A stretch of 64,000 nt of DNA from Hetaerina americana. Lineage: Eukaryota > Arthropoda > Insecta > Odonata > Calopterygidae. This document shows positions 37,804-50,689 of this stretch, in pieces (position 1 is the stretch's first letter; each line of letters begins with the position of its first letter). The notes below the pieces were generated by a model. The model had not been told where the DNA came from. It worked only from the letters and a program-made list of their open reading frames with translations, and ran no database searches. The translations under genes and the position numbers were made by a program. The stretch covers positions 13,947,610 through 14,011,609 of the forward strand of contig JAKTNV010000014.1 of assembly GCA_022747635.1 (NCBI GenBank). Reading direction: 5' to 3'.

Positions 37804-37944
37804 ATAAAGTTTTCATGGCCGCAGTTCGCGTCTTTATTGAACAGACCTTGTATATAAGAATTGCTTGTGAGACTTAAAACCCTATAAATGCTTTATACCT
37901 CGAAAACTGGGCAGAAAGAGGATCTTTGACTTTCGGAATGAAAA

Positions 37945-38420
37945 TAAGAATAATGACGAGGGAAATAACAAAAGTAGACGGTAATCTAGGCTACCGTCTA
38001 CTTTTGGGGATCCACTCAAGGTCCGTCCGAGTCGTGACTCCTAGTAAACTATCAAGAAACTGAGGGAGATGCCGCAACAGTAAATTTTAAGTCATCCGCT
38101 AATAGGCATTTCAATACACTGTCAAGGCGAATGATTTTTACACTCTTAAATTGTTGCATTGAAATGCATATTAGCAGGTGACTCCGTTAAAAGTTACCGT
38201 TGCGGCATCTCCCGCAGTTTCTTGGAATTTGTCAAAGGTAAACATAGCCTGTGTTCAAAGTTGGCTTTAACCTCTTGGATTGTGGTGCATCGCGCACGAC
38301 AACAAATGCCCGTGACATTGTATGTGCGGTATTTCGTTACAACATCATGTTCCTTTAAAGCATCCAAAATTTCAGAGTTTAGTAGATTATCGTCTACTTT
38401 TGTTATTTTCCTTGCCATTA
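37945..38420. repeat. Inverted duplication containing a short open frame
   Basis: Three pairs of inverted segments nest about a centre near 38138: GGAAATAACAAAAGTAGACG around 37961-37987 with its complement around 38385-38412; 38053-38083 with 38194-38224 (31 bases, two mismatches); and GCATTTCAAT at 38105-38114 with 38157-38166. The left arm is about 95 bases shorter than the right. The left arm also has its own perfect hairpin, 15-base arms at 37969-37983 and 37992-38006. Conceptual translation of the left arm (MTREITKVDGNL) matches that of the right arm on the minus strand (MARKITKVDDNL). It could be a foldback MITE or an inverted tandem insertion of an unknown repeat. Confidence 0.7.
38194..38418 (-). 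other. 74-residue open frame in the right arm of the inverted duplication
   Basis: It starts at 38418 with MARKITKVDDNLLNSEILDA and ends at the 38194 inner repeat edge. Composition is protein-like, with several Cys (GICCRARC). The left arm preserves only the first dozen residues. I recognise no family. The conservation of a translated start in both arms suggests the repeat once included coding sequence, but two arms alone cannot separate coding constraint from recent common origin. Confidence 0.3.
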
Positions 38421-38492
38421 TTCTGACACATACACATAAATATATATATATACAAGAACATTAATTAATGTATATTAATACATGACAATTAT

Positions 38493-38524
<32 letters not shown>

Positions 38525-41500
38525 ACCAAAAACACAGTAATCAACTCGAAGGTCGGTTTAGGAGGTGATGGTAGAGTTCACCCAGTACTTAGCCCAAAGG
38601 CGTGTGAAAGTCCCTCTGCCGGAGCGGTTTCATTGGAAGATCTGGTACTACGGTCAATTTGTGTATGCACACACGCACACACACTATTATATTGCCACGG
38701 AATTCCAAACCACAGTATAAACACATACAGAATGTCCTTCCTCTTCAGCGCACCCCACCGTTCGAAATTCCCGTCTTTTCCTCAGTTTCCGCTAGAACAC
38801 TGTTCCCTCTTCGATCTCAACTCCACAATATAAATTCCTCTCAATTTTATATTCCGAACATATTCAACATATATTAATCTTTTTCTCTTATTTTAATCTT
38901 TGCGTCTTCTCTTAGTGTCTTCGCCTTCAAAATATTCCTATTTAAAAGTTTCCTTTTGCTAAAGCAATTATTCTCATAAATGTCAGAATTATTTCCGCCG
39001 TTTACCTTCATGTTAATGCAAGAATATACTAAGTGATCCCAATACTTGATGTATGTCGTGTTCGACTTTTAACATGAAGACTTCTTAAAACTTCAGAACA
39101 CATTCGGAATCTTTATTCGGCTTTCCCTTATGAGTTATTATAACAGTTTCGCATTGATATCTTGAATCAGAATATTATTTGATCGAAAAGAAACCGGCAA
39201 ATAAAGAAAGTTCAATTCAAATTTTCTGATTTGCCATTAGCCGAAGATATCACGCGTTTATGCACTCAGTTACCTTGGAGGCATTCGTCGAAGCGGTCGC
39301 CTGAGCTTTCCTTCGACCAAGCCGAGTCACCACCCGGCCGGGCTCCCTTCCGAGTGGTTCCCCAAAGTTTCCAAACCCAAGAGGACGTGCTTCTTTTAAA
39401 ATGAGCAGTCTCAGCGTTATCGAAGAATGGGAACACGTCGACCAATGCAACTTGGAAGCGATTTTACGATACAAAAAAAAGTATAAGGGTACTTTGTTCC
39501 ACTGTAGTAAAAAGTGGGATATACATTTTCACATGTTTCCTTATATAATATGGTAACGGAACCGCTGGGACCAAATTTAAATTTGTGTCCCAAATAAATC
39601 CAACTTTTTTTACAAAACATCTTAAGCCAACGGATCCTATTTTTCATTATTTCCCTTTCTCTTATCAAATTCATTCAGCTTTCCTCCGTCAGATTCGTTT
39701 GAGTTAATCCTCTCAGCTGGGACCCATCCAATCCACAATAAAGCTTTCTGAACTCATGCAATCCCTACATTCCGAGCAATATTTTTATCACTACTTTGCA
39801 TGCACTAAGGGAACTGTTTGCTATTAAAATACAATATGAGGCATTGATATACAATACGCAATTGGCGCAAGCCAAACATGAAATTATCGGCCGCCTGTCG
39901 AGGATGAAGCCTGCTTAGTAATCGTATCGCGAGGATCAGGGATAGATTATAATTTGAATGTACTAGTGGACATTATACCTACATTAAGCAGGGGCGTTCT
40001 TGTGAGTATTTCGCTACTTTGAGTGGCATGCTGAAGTAAATATTCGCGTGGGTGTCACCATTTCTTGACAACTTCGGAGGCAGGAGCAAGTTTCCCTATT
40101 TCCTGACTACAGAAATGTGTTCCGTTTTCTCAAAATAAATTACCTTTTCCTAAGCGTCTAAAAATAAGCTGCCAGTTATAACCATCGAATTGGAATTACT
40201 CCCAATGGAAATTCTTCTGTATTTATCCCAAAGTAAGATATTTAGGCAATTTTCACCATTTAAGCGATTATCACAAAAAACTGAATTATCAACACATAAA
40301 AAAACACCATATGTGACCTTTGCAATCAATTACTTATCTTACACCCGACTCTAGGGTGGTTGGTCCTATCTTAAGCCAAAATTCGTGTTGCACGGCATCT
40401 TTTTTGTTAAAAACCATGGTGAACACCATTATCCAACCTTGAGAAGATAAGTTCCAATGAAAATAAGTTCGATAATTGCAGAAAATTCCCAATTATAACA
40501 TCAAGCCGGATTATACTTCTCGTTTGTACTGAGCCAGAATCCATTATTAATCAAAGGGTGAAGCTCAAAATTAGAGAAAAATCGGACAAAAATATTCTAT
40601 CTTTAGAAGCTTATATTTCAAGTCAATAACAAGGTTTATGCGGTGGAACTAAAATAAACTGAAAAATCTCTCAAAATTCATTCAATTAATTTTCCTTCAA
40701 CAAAAAAATAGGTAATTTAAACTTAAGTACCGCAATGATTCATCTGATTAGAATTGAAGAATTATTTCACGTTAGTTACTGCAATTGGGATAAAATCAAA
40801 AACCAATGGCTTTATCACTATCATCAGATGCTGCACATGAAATCGTGAGCCATTACCCCTCGTGTGTCTGCTGTTTGGGTTCGAAACATGTGCCCATTAG
40901 TTACTTCTTTCACATTCAATTTGGTATCATTTACATAATCAATTCTTGTTTGTTAATGCATTTTCGCGTCATTTTACCATTACTTCATGGTTGACCAATA
41001 TGCTTGTATTACGTTATTTTCACACATTTTTTATATTTTATTTCACTTCTTTAATCATGCACAAGTTTAACATGTACATGCTTTATCATACGCTAGTTTC
41101 GTATGCACATGTTTACCTAATAAGGTTAATTTAATACCTTAATAACGATCTATTAAGAACCTGAGGGGTTCTTAATAGATCGTTTAAATACTTTTAATCA
41201 TGACGCTAATTACCTTTGATCAAGATGCATAAAATCAATAGTAATCGCAAATAATGGATTATTGTCCTTGTTTTAAACTTAAAATAACAACATCGTAATA
41301 AACTCCTCATTACTTAAAATTGCATTTTTTAAATTACCAGAGAAAGGAAGCTTACGCTAGTGAATAAAATTGGAGAGCAATTGGGATGAGCTTATTACTT
41401 CCGTGCCACTTAATATTATTTAGGATTAATGTATAATCTCTCAATCCTAAGTGGGATCCATTGATGATCTATTAGATTTAAACTTAATTTAAAAGGAGTA

Positions 41501-41600
41501 ATTTTCATTGTAATGTCACTTAAACCTGGTCGGGAACACATGAGACTTTTAGTACCAGATGGGGAATGAGTCATGATGTCAACACTTTCATAAAAAACAT
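38421..41600. other. No gene recognised; short (TA)n and palindrome
   Basis: A (TA)n tract of about 22-28 bases lies at about 38497-38523 and a short (CA)-rich run at about 38669-38682. The rest is AT-rich, with small chance frames. The perfect palindrome at 41144-41184 is listed separately. Confidence 0.45.
41144..41184. repeat. Perfect 18-bp palindrome with 5-base loop
   Basis: Arms 41144-41161 (AACGATCTATTAAGAACC) and 41167-41184 are exact reverse complements around TGAGG. No flanking promoter or gene context is visible. In eukaryotic DNA this is either a remnant of a foldback element or a chance hairpin; 18 perfect pairs are unlikely by chance in a window of this size. Confidence 0.9.
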
Positions 41601-41602
41601 AT

Positions 41603-41626
41603 ATATACGTACATATACATATATAT

Positions 41627-41672
<46 letters not shown>
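41603..41672. repeat. (TA)n microsatellite
   Basis: ATATAC-type units, then pure TA from about 41635 to 41671. Tyr-Ile-Met frames crossing it on the minus strand are artefacts. Confidence 0.95.
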
Positions 41673-41674
<2 letters not shown>

Positions 41675-42990
41675 GAACCAGGATATTACCTCAATGGCCA
41701 TGTTGGGGCTACAAAAAAAAATTAAAATCAACAAAGCAATGGAAAGTAAGTAACCCAGTCGATGCTGAATTTTCTGTCCACATTTTGGAATAAAATATAG
41801 CAAGTACATAATTTTTCATACATTTGCGTGGAAAAATACTACTATTACAGAACCAAAAAATATACTGAAGGATGAATACAAGACGCTGCACTATTATACG
41901 AGGCATGCAGATGATCCACTTTTCGAAAATCCACCTGACTCATCTTTCTGGAAAGTTGGCGTGCGGTCATATCTCGCATCTAACCACTCTGACAAGCAGG
42001 TCAGCCCGCCATTGTTTATGAGGGCCTCTTTAAGTTTTCGTAAAATCACGATCGCGATTTCCTAGAGAATTTGGGTAACGATAAAATTATTGAAAAACGA
42101 TATCGATTAGATGAACCAACCTATGAGACTAAACGACACATTTAATTTCCAAAACGAGAAATGATGAATAAATGCCCGCTAAATATGATGAAATCTTGTG
42201 ATATGATTTTGAAGTCATGTGCTGCAGATAAAAAAAATTATTCAATCCAAGTATTAGATTAAATAAGCACCATAAAGAGACAAAACGAGCATTTAACGTC
42301 TCTTTTCCACCGCTAATAATTGAAAATGATGATTCTTAAATTTTTTTACATCTTATCACAAAAGGAATGACTTGATAATTGATTGATAATGACTATGATT
42401 GAATGATAATTACCTAAGTATTTAAACACACTTACCAGTAACAAATAGATTTACTTCGAAGAAATTAAAAAATAAAATGACGCAGTATCTGTTAAGAAGT
42501 AAGACTGAGATAGTCAATTTAACGTTTCTCGAAAATCATAGTCATTGACGCAGATCCGACTTTAAATATTTTGAAACAATCCTACCACGGACTTCACCTC
42601 TCATGCCTAACTTACCGGAACGCACACTTTAATTTCTTATTCGAGTTCGGCAGCGCAGAGCTTGTTGCATTTATTCTATGCAACGGCATTTATTCTATAT
42701 GGGAAACGAGCAAGTACTATCGTTAATGATGGTTTATAGGACATTAATGACTACAGGCAAATATTTGTTATAGCGATATATTTGAGAACGATATGACGCG
42801 TATAGTGTTTTCAATAGGGTTTCTACTTTGTGCAATTATCAACAAATGAGATAAAACTTCATTAAGCCATTCATATGGCTTACTTATCGGAAAATATGCT
42901 ATTGTGGCTGAATTTATACTACATTATATACATGCCAGAAACGGACGGTATACAATGGAGAAAAATAACGGAAACAATGGAAAAGTGAAA
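41673..42990. other. AT-rich DNA, no gene recognised
   Basis: No recognisable protein segment, tRNA-like box or long inverted repeat. Stops are dense in all frames. Confidence 0.5.
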
Positions 42991-43200
42991 AGAAAACGAT
43001 ACATTTCAAATGGGCGGGTTAGGTGAATAAAGAACTAATTTTACCAAGTGCCTGGACAAAGAGGTCTAAAGAAAACATTATAGGGCATCTATTGAGGCAC
43101 GTTACCCATATGATAATTTTACGAAAAGTCTGATAGAAGAGAAAATATAATGGAAGCATAAAAAAATACAATTGAAAGCGAAACATTTTTAAGACATGGA
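42990..43200 (+). mobile_element. Strongly decayed LINE C-terminal remnant
   Basis: One frame of the plus strand reads HFKWAG, stop, VNKELILPSAW, TKRSKENIIGHLLRHVTHMI. This aligns with the block order (IKW..., TNEEVL..., R...WIGHLLRH) that follows EAFEMW in the LINE type at 137-715 and 19441-20330. Several stops are present and no N-terminal part remains. The match is short, so this is a probable rather than certain call. Confidence 0.5.
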
Positions 43201-45440
43201 TTGATAAGGAGAGAGCATAGAATTATTGGTAACCCGATTCCAACACATCATTGACTATTAAATTTTCCAGAAAAACGTGGCGCAATGACGAAGGAGACGG
43301 ATGGACGACCCGGAATAAAGATTACCTTTGAAAAACCGCTTGATGGAATTTTAAACCGTTTTGTCTTAGCATAACTAAATCCCTGAGTCACCTAATGAAA
43401 ATAATGGAAGTGACTTTCAGACACACCCAATTTCAAGCCCAAACTTTAATATTAACAGATATATTCTAAAAAACCTTCCCTTTCGTGGTAAGGAGAGCCT
43501 CCTTTTAAGATATTTCTGGAAAATTACTCCCTTTCGTTCAATAATTCCATACTGCCCGATCATTGCATGCTTATTTCTCCGCTGCCACATTCATACAATT
43601 ATTCATGGAAACCTTTCTGTCCCCGAGATCGGTAATACTGGTATTTCTCATCTTAAGAGTCTATTTCATCATAATCACTCATCCAACTGTCGGTCTACCT
43701 CACCTCTCAAACCATTCAATTTCCTCTGTTTGGCAATTCGACTCTCACCCATTCCCACAATATAGCAGAAAACTCTTTCATACCCATCTAATCCCTGTAA
43801 CTCTAATGATTATATATTTCGAAGCTCATTCAAGGCCCAAATCATCTCTTTCACTTTTATTCAATTTCAATTCATGCAACATACGTCCCGAAATTTTGGT
43901 CAACATTAATGTCTATCCGGGAACTTCCCAAGTTTCACTTCCATAAAATAATGTTGAAATGGGTACATTTTTATGAATTACCACTTTTTTACCTCGACAA
44001 AACACTCATAACAATACAACCCATTTTAAAAATATGGAGTATATTATTGAATACCCTTAATTAAAAGTAATTCAAGCATACCATTATATTTTTCTGGAAT
44101 TTCCACTCTTTCCAAATACATAAGAATATTAGTATCAATGCATTGACACCTATGATGACAGGAATGTTTAGCCATTATTACAATCGAAAGCCACATTTGA
44201 TTGTGCGGGGGGAATCCAGAATCTTGTGAAAAGTGTTGACGTTACAACTTGAGCAAGCTGTAAGATTCCGCACTCAAGGAATAATCATAATATAAAATTT
44301 GGCAATCCTGCTGTATGTGCACAATTTTTACTAAATAAAATAAATAAATAAAATAATATAATGATCGCGATGAGCCACTGCCTACGCAACAATACGGCGG
44401 TGTTTTAGGTCCTACTACGGAGAAAAACTTTTAATCTTATGGCTTCATTATTAAACTGGAACTACGTAGAAGATCCATGTTGATCGCTTATCAAGGTGTT
44501 TGAAAGTTTGTCAACCATGTTTACCATTAGTATTAACGAAAATAACTTGTCTAATTAGTTTTGAAAGCTTCAAAGAGGACAAGGTAAATTTCGTTAACTT
44601 TTTGCATCAAAGCAAAAAAATCGATGTATCTTGTACTAATGGCAGCACATATAGGCAGTATAGTTATTTAAGGGGAATATATCCGAATATTTATTGGAAG
44701 AATCAGTCTTTCCAGGCCAAAAGGAATGGATAAAATATTAGAAAATTGAAATTGAAAAGTGCTATATTCTTTTAATGTATTTCCTTCCTTTTATCTTATG
44801 CAATTACCCATATTGTCTTGTGCGTGTGAGCCATGTGAGTATTTAAAGGCCGACTTACTACTTGTATGACCCTTCAACTCAATCTATAATAAAAGAATAT
44901 GTAAAATGCATACTACTTATATTTTAAAAATTACATAATATTGCATATTCCAATTAATGCAGTGCCAAGTTCCCATCTCTATTCAAAGAAAACTTACTGG
45001 GAGTGTATGCATAATTCCGGGGAGCATGCCTAGCTGGTGTTTTCAATTTTTTAAATTTTAATTCATATCAAACATACATTTTTGATACCTTGATTTCCCT
45101 TACGGAGAACTTCGACTGCTATAGGGAAGTTGAGACCTTTACTGGGACCAGGATAACTTTAAGACTTTTAGAAGAGCAACTCACAGCTATACAGCCAAGA
45201 TGGTTAAGATAAAATAAGAAATTCATCTTAACAATTCGTACTAACGTAAAGGGTTTTTTTCCAGAAAGTCAACAGCAAAGCTGCGATATTGTTTGTTAAA
45301 TACTGTTCGTTCCCTCTTTGCCGTATTTTTCAGTACTCCGGACTCACTGACCCTGGAAAATATAACCTTCGTAAAATTACTTCATTGGAAGTAAGTGAAA
45401 TGAAATAATTATCTTTTGAATGGTATTTAATATTAACACA
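43201..45440. other. AT-rich DNA, no gene recognised
   Basis: The 127-residue plus frame at 43563-43946 has no recognisable domain, signal or repeat basis and is probably chance. A short AAATA-repeat run lies at about 44333-44357. Confidence 0.4.
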
Positions 45441-45444
45441 ATCT

Positions 45445-46164
45445 GCAGAAAAATACCATTGATAATAATTAATCCCATTTCTACCAGCGAGAGGTTCTAA
45501 ATTTCATTGCAGATTTATAACTCGAAACGTAAAATAGATGTGACTAAAAATAGTGCAGCAAAGTTGGACACCATAGTGTAATTGAGGAAAATATCCAGTG
45601 TCTCATACTGATCGTCCAACACACAAATAAACCATGACTCCTCATTTGCTGTAAATATAAGTATATCACGCCGAACGACTGAAGATCGTTTTTTGAAGAA
45701 TACGAGAACACGCACGATAAATTACTTCAGAATCTTCATAAAGTTACCAGTTCGTATGACAAATACTCGAAGTGACTCATTTAGACTTAAAACATCTAAA
45801 AAACCATAGCTTTTTGGCGTATTTGATTGATTTTCAACCATGAATGAGACTTAGAAAGTGGTGTTAACAGACTAATGTTTAATCAAAAACTGGGTGAAAT
45901 AGTAATTGGAACAAATATGATCCAACAGTAGTATAAGTTACGTAGAAAAGATTGTGGGAATGGAATTAGCTGATGAGCTAATCCAAGAGAGATGACTATC
46001 CACAGGACTAACAGCGTTATCGTCGGTAAAACGGCGATTAAGCTTCTAGTGGTTGAGTGAATGCATCAGCTGTCGATAAATTTTGACTGTCCTTAAAATA
46101 CGAGATACTGAACCTCTCGCTGGTAGAAATGGGATTAATTATTATCAATAGTATTTTTCGTGCA
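45445..46164. mobile_element. MITE-like element with about 53-bp terminal inverted repeats
   Basis: The left arm 45445-45497 and right arm 46110-46164 are reverse complements over about 53 bases with two or three differences; they share CCCATTTCTACCAGCGAGAG. The 612-base interior has no recognisable transposase and its longest frame is 66 residues. Total length is about 720 bases. The target duplication is unclear, so the superfamily is unassigned. Near-identity of arms this long points to a non-autonomous DNA transposon or a foldback element. Confidence 0.7.
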
Positions 46165-49100
46165 GCTCATTCATATAAAACTAGAACTGATTTTAGGAAA
46201 ATACATACACCTTCCATCTTATCATAGATTGCATTAGTGCTTGAGCTAGGGTGTTTGAATACACGATATGCAATAGATCAATAAAAGGTGAAACAGAACA
46301 GAACTTTAACCAAGTAGAGAGCGAGGAAAACAAAACTACGACCGATATTATTTAAAGTCGTCATATCCCAAAATAAAATTGTGTTCCAATCACAAAACAA
46401 AGTTTAACTTGATGAAATAGTACCCGGAGCTTCCTCAATCAACTCTTCCTATTTTCAATTTCAAATTTCACTGAGCCTTTCGCAGAGGGTAGAATATCAC
46501 TAAATACTCGGTTGAAATACAGAACTCGAGCACTGCAGGAGTCACGCTGCAATAATCCATACCATGAGTAATGGCTGCAATGCATCTATAAGAAATCATT
46601 TAAGAAATTTGTATTCAATGATTGTCAAAGTTTGAGAGCCAACTTCCCTTTAATTGCCCGAATTTTCGACTTCAGTCAAAGCAGTCATTTCATTCAAACG
46701 GTAATTGCAGCTGAAGAGGTGTACCACGCGATATTTCGTTTTACTATGTGTCTTAACGTGCTCTAATGATGTGTTTCCGGAAAAGGAAACTTTTCTCCTT
46801 TCTGCTTAAAAAGGTGGAGAGGTTTCATTACTAAATGTGATAAACCTTTCGGGGAAAGATAAACATTCTAATATCCACTTTATTAGGCGCTGAAGGTGTT
46901 ATTGCTCCTAATGGATTGGCTCAAGTTCTTTTATAGTGAGCCCTGGAGACACAAAAGAGAAGTAATTAGCCCAACTCCTTCGTTTCCACCTACCGTTGTC
47001 GTATCCACCACTTTCTCAGAGAACCGCAACTCGGACTGGTGGTTAGCTGCTAGGCCGCGGGAGGCGCTGGTAACTACCACTGTAGCGGCGCCACCCTCGC
47101 GTATCACGCGGCGGTGTTGCCACTCTTTCAGATGAGCTAGGACTTTGTGCATGATGGAGGAGGAAGTGTACTCTTTCGTCAAACTATTCACACTGAATTT
47201 CGATGCGTTTCAATCCTTGCCATTAGACTCTGCTTCACAAGAGTCATCTTCGTAGAGAGAGATCGCCGGTTAAAAAAATACTTTTGTTTAGTCAATGTTG
47301 AAGTGTCTCGTCGATTGTGTAACAAAAGCTTTCACGTGCCTTATTTATTTGGGGAACAACACGGTATTCACAGTACTTCCTGCTGATTCACATACAAACA
47401 TATTGTCTAGGAATACGTGAGCGACGGATTGTTCGCTTTTGAAAATTGCTTCTAATAAATTCGGAATTTTGCATCTGCTGAATACGAAGTCGAACACGAG
47501 AATTCGCTTTACTTTTCTATCCCTGCTACGACGCTTAAAAAAGCTAACAGAAGACACACCTTCGAACGACGAGGGATTACCCGAGCACGTGGCCGTTTTA
47601 TTGAATTGAATACAAGTTTTTTTTCGTTCTCACTTATGGAGGCTTGCTTTAATGTGTTGGTGATAAAAAAATGGTCCAGTTGATATTTACGATAGTCCCA
47701 GAGAATTTTATTCACGGCGCAGCGATTCGGACAACTGGAAGTTGCTGCCGACCTCAGCATTCAAATTTCCTTAACAAATACTATACTTCGGCACTTAAAG
47801 AATAAAATTTGATTTGTCTTCTTTTTATGTATACTTAAGACTCGATTTAAGGCCGATGCAAAGTTTAAACATAACATTTAAATAATTTTTAAGTTAAAAA
47901 GAGAAGCACAGGTCCAAAAAATAATTTTGTTGCCTGTTTCTGACACTAGATTATTGCTGTATTCAACCCGACGTATATTTGTACCTTAAACGATTCACGT
48001 TTATTCTAATCACATTTATATTTTTATCAATCCTGGAAAATTCACAGAAATGCAATAAATCAATTGCTATTGAGGCATCAATTAAGATCAGGACAGTGTT
48101 TGTAAGCGTGATTTTAATGCCAATATGCCTATCATAGAATGATAATATATTTACTTTCTGCGTGGCACGTTTTTGTTCCGAATTGGGAAGTTTTGGATAA
48201 TATCAGAAGAGAGGTGATGGTATTTTCTGATTTTCCCTTGAATTTTTTTTAGCTTATAAGGCAATTCATGAAATGCAATGACATTAATTCAACTTCAGCC
48301 TTGTTTTCTAGGAGAAATATCGGAAGTTTGTTGAACTAACAAAGCGTATATTAGATACTTGAGAAGATAAGCCAAGTCTTCTCTCAGTACAGTTAAACAC
48401 CACCAAGTTCTGTAAATTCCATAAGAGTATGAGCAATAAATTACAATAATATAAATAATATAATCGAACAATGTAAAAAATATATCTAGAAATGAACGGT
48501 CGGTTGCAGATAGTTCAACAGTAAGAGTATGTTTTGTGCACAAGAATTTACTGAGTGAAGATTAATGGGTAATAAATACTTTTTATAGCAATTAATTAGT
48601 AAGTTTAAGGAGTATAAATCTTTTCCGAGGGAATTAAGTCTGCTAACAATCAAATTCGGGGAAAATATCGATTATTACCTAGCTAGCTATTAATATGTAC
48701 TAAAAGAGTGTTTATGATAGAAATCCATTCATTTGAAGCTTCTAAAACATTTGAGGATATGAAATTTTCCCTATGCCGTGGGTGCAAAATAATTTATAAA
48801 AATATTGTGATGCCCTTATGATATAGGCTATAGCGATCTATCCAAATTAAAACAATTACGTACTGGAATAGGAATCTGTTGGTCAATGATGAATCCAGAG
48901 ATTTATCAACTTTCTAAACCCTAAGAGTTTTCAAGGCATATAATACAGCCTGTGAAAACGTATTGGCTAAAACTACAACTAGGTGCATTTATTTGAACGG
49001 CAGTTAAATTTCCAAAGAATAATTAAGAGAGTGCTATAGTTCAGTAAGCAATGACGGTTGCAAAAACTCTAATTAGAGTATACTTCTGAGAACTTTTGCG

Positions 49101-50680
49101 AGTTCAACTATGAAAATTTGGGCGTTTATTGTGTGTAAATGGATTATACTAAGCTATTATTCACTTTATCCACAGCCTAAATATTAGTATATCTGATTCA
49201 TAAACCCCGACGTTCTTCTTAATTTCTAATTTGTTCGAGTAGAGAAGATAAAGAACGACTTGATTAGATGAGGATTGGCCGCAAATTGGAGGGGGAGACT
49301 TGGAAATAAAACATTTAGGCTCACCCAAACGCAAAGAATTTGGAATTAAGTTTCCAAAAAGAAAAGCGTAAAAGCTTTGAAATGTGGAAAGGAGAATGGG
49401 AAGAAAGAAAGAAAGAAGGGAGGGAAGTCAGATAGTGTGGATTTCCCTCGATGCGGCTTATGGCGTAAGTAAGGGTAGGGTCTAATAAATGAAAAGGTCG
49501 GGGCTTCAAATTATGAATTCAGTAGAGTATATGGGAGTATGAAAAAAGACATTCCTTGAAGAAAAGGATAAGGGCTTGATAAATATGGGATAGAATTTCG
49601 GCCGTCTTTGACGTCACGCATTGATTGGATTGATTTTTAATGGTATAAGCGGTCAGACAGAAGAGAAGAATCCTCACAGGACTCCCCCGTCTCGAACCTC
49701 CCTCCTTAATTACGCCTTGCAACGTCGGGGATGGTCTAATGCCTACTTATTGCGAAATACCCCCTGCATGATATCAATTTGAATATATATTCTGAATGCT
49801 GATGCAGTCAGTGAAGGAGCGGAATGCTAAGAAAGATAATATTAGTATGGATATAATTGTATGAATATATAATATTTATATTTTCCCTGTTTCAAGGATT
49901 GATTTCACTTATATCAATTCACGGCAGTTTTCAACGCTCGACTAAGGCCCGAGTTTGTAGCATTAGCCATTGGCTCAAGCTTCAAGCTCTGCGATTAAAT
50001 GGGCCAGCACGCCTGGAGGATGGCAATCAGAATGAATATTAGCAGCGGAGTCGATTTTTTTTACTGAGGTGCAAGGAGTACTCCGAGGACGGATATCCCC
50101 TTTCTCATGCTACTCCCTCTATCCTACGCCCGTGAATTTCACCCTGACGGAACCGGCAAAGAAGAAATTAATGAAAATATGCTGATTAAAATTGAATACC
50201 CCTTCGCGTTACAAAAACAGGGCATGGAGCGGAGAGAAAGGACGGAGACGATTAAGAGAACCACTCATTAAAAATCAACGGACCAACATTTCCTTTTGGG
50301 TCCTACGGTTAAAAGATATAAGCGTGTTTTGGGCGAAAAATCCGCAAATGAACGCGTCGCTCAATTATTTTGCTTCGACGGCGAGAAATTCATGGAAGAG
50401 ACAGGAAAATAAAGCTAGCGAAGACAAGACAACCGAGTATTATGATAGCCTGGTCGAGCGACACACTTTTTCTATTGCTGGAAATGTGTGCTCTCCGAGT
50501 ACGCTCATTTGTAGCTGGGGTTGTGCGCTCGGGGAAAAACCCACGAGTTACGAGGAACTTATCGGTCCCCAAAGAAAAAATGGCATCCTCGTGGCTAAAA
50601 GCTTTTCGGGAAATGTGAATGGGGTGGGTGGGTACTAAATTGAAAAATAAATGTGACCCGGGGATGGGAGGCACGATGCA
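46165..50680. other. No gene recognised
   Basis: About 46970-47190 is a moderately GC-rich patch with CpGs and an 86-residue minus frame of unknown nature. About 49380-49430 has GAAA repeats. At 50190-50640 a 148-residue plus frame lies just upstream of the large GC-rich island. Its composition is mixed and not repeat-derived, so it is a weak candidate exon, but I recognise no family. Confidence 0.35.
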
Positions 50681-50689
50681 ATCACTATC

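Larger units (their letters stand above)
36619..37851 (+). mobile_element. Second mariner element, internally deleted and split by a SINE
   Basis: The left end (36619-36651, ACAAGGTCTCTGAATAATTA onward) and right end (37822-37851) are imperfect inverted repeats sharing ACAAGGTCT and ACGCGAACTG. Between them the plus strand encodes mariner transposase pieces. After removing the SINE and one copy of its target duplication, about 914 bases remain, so roughly 0.35-0.4 kb of a 1.3-kb mariner is missing. The right end is followed by ATATAA; the left flank no longer shows a clear TA, consistent with greater age. Its TIR sequence and protein differ from those of the element at 22.3 kb, so this is a separate mariner lineage. 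Confidence 0.88.
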
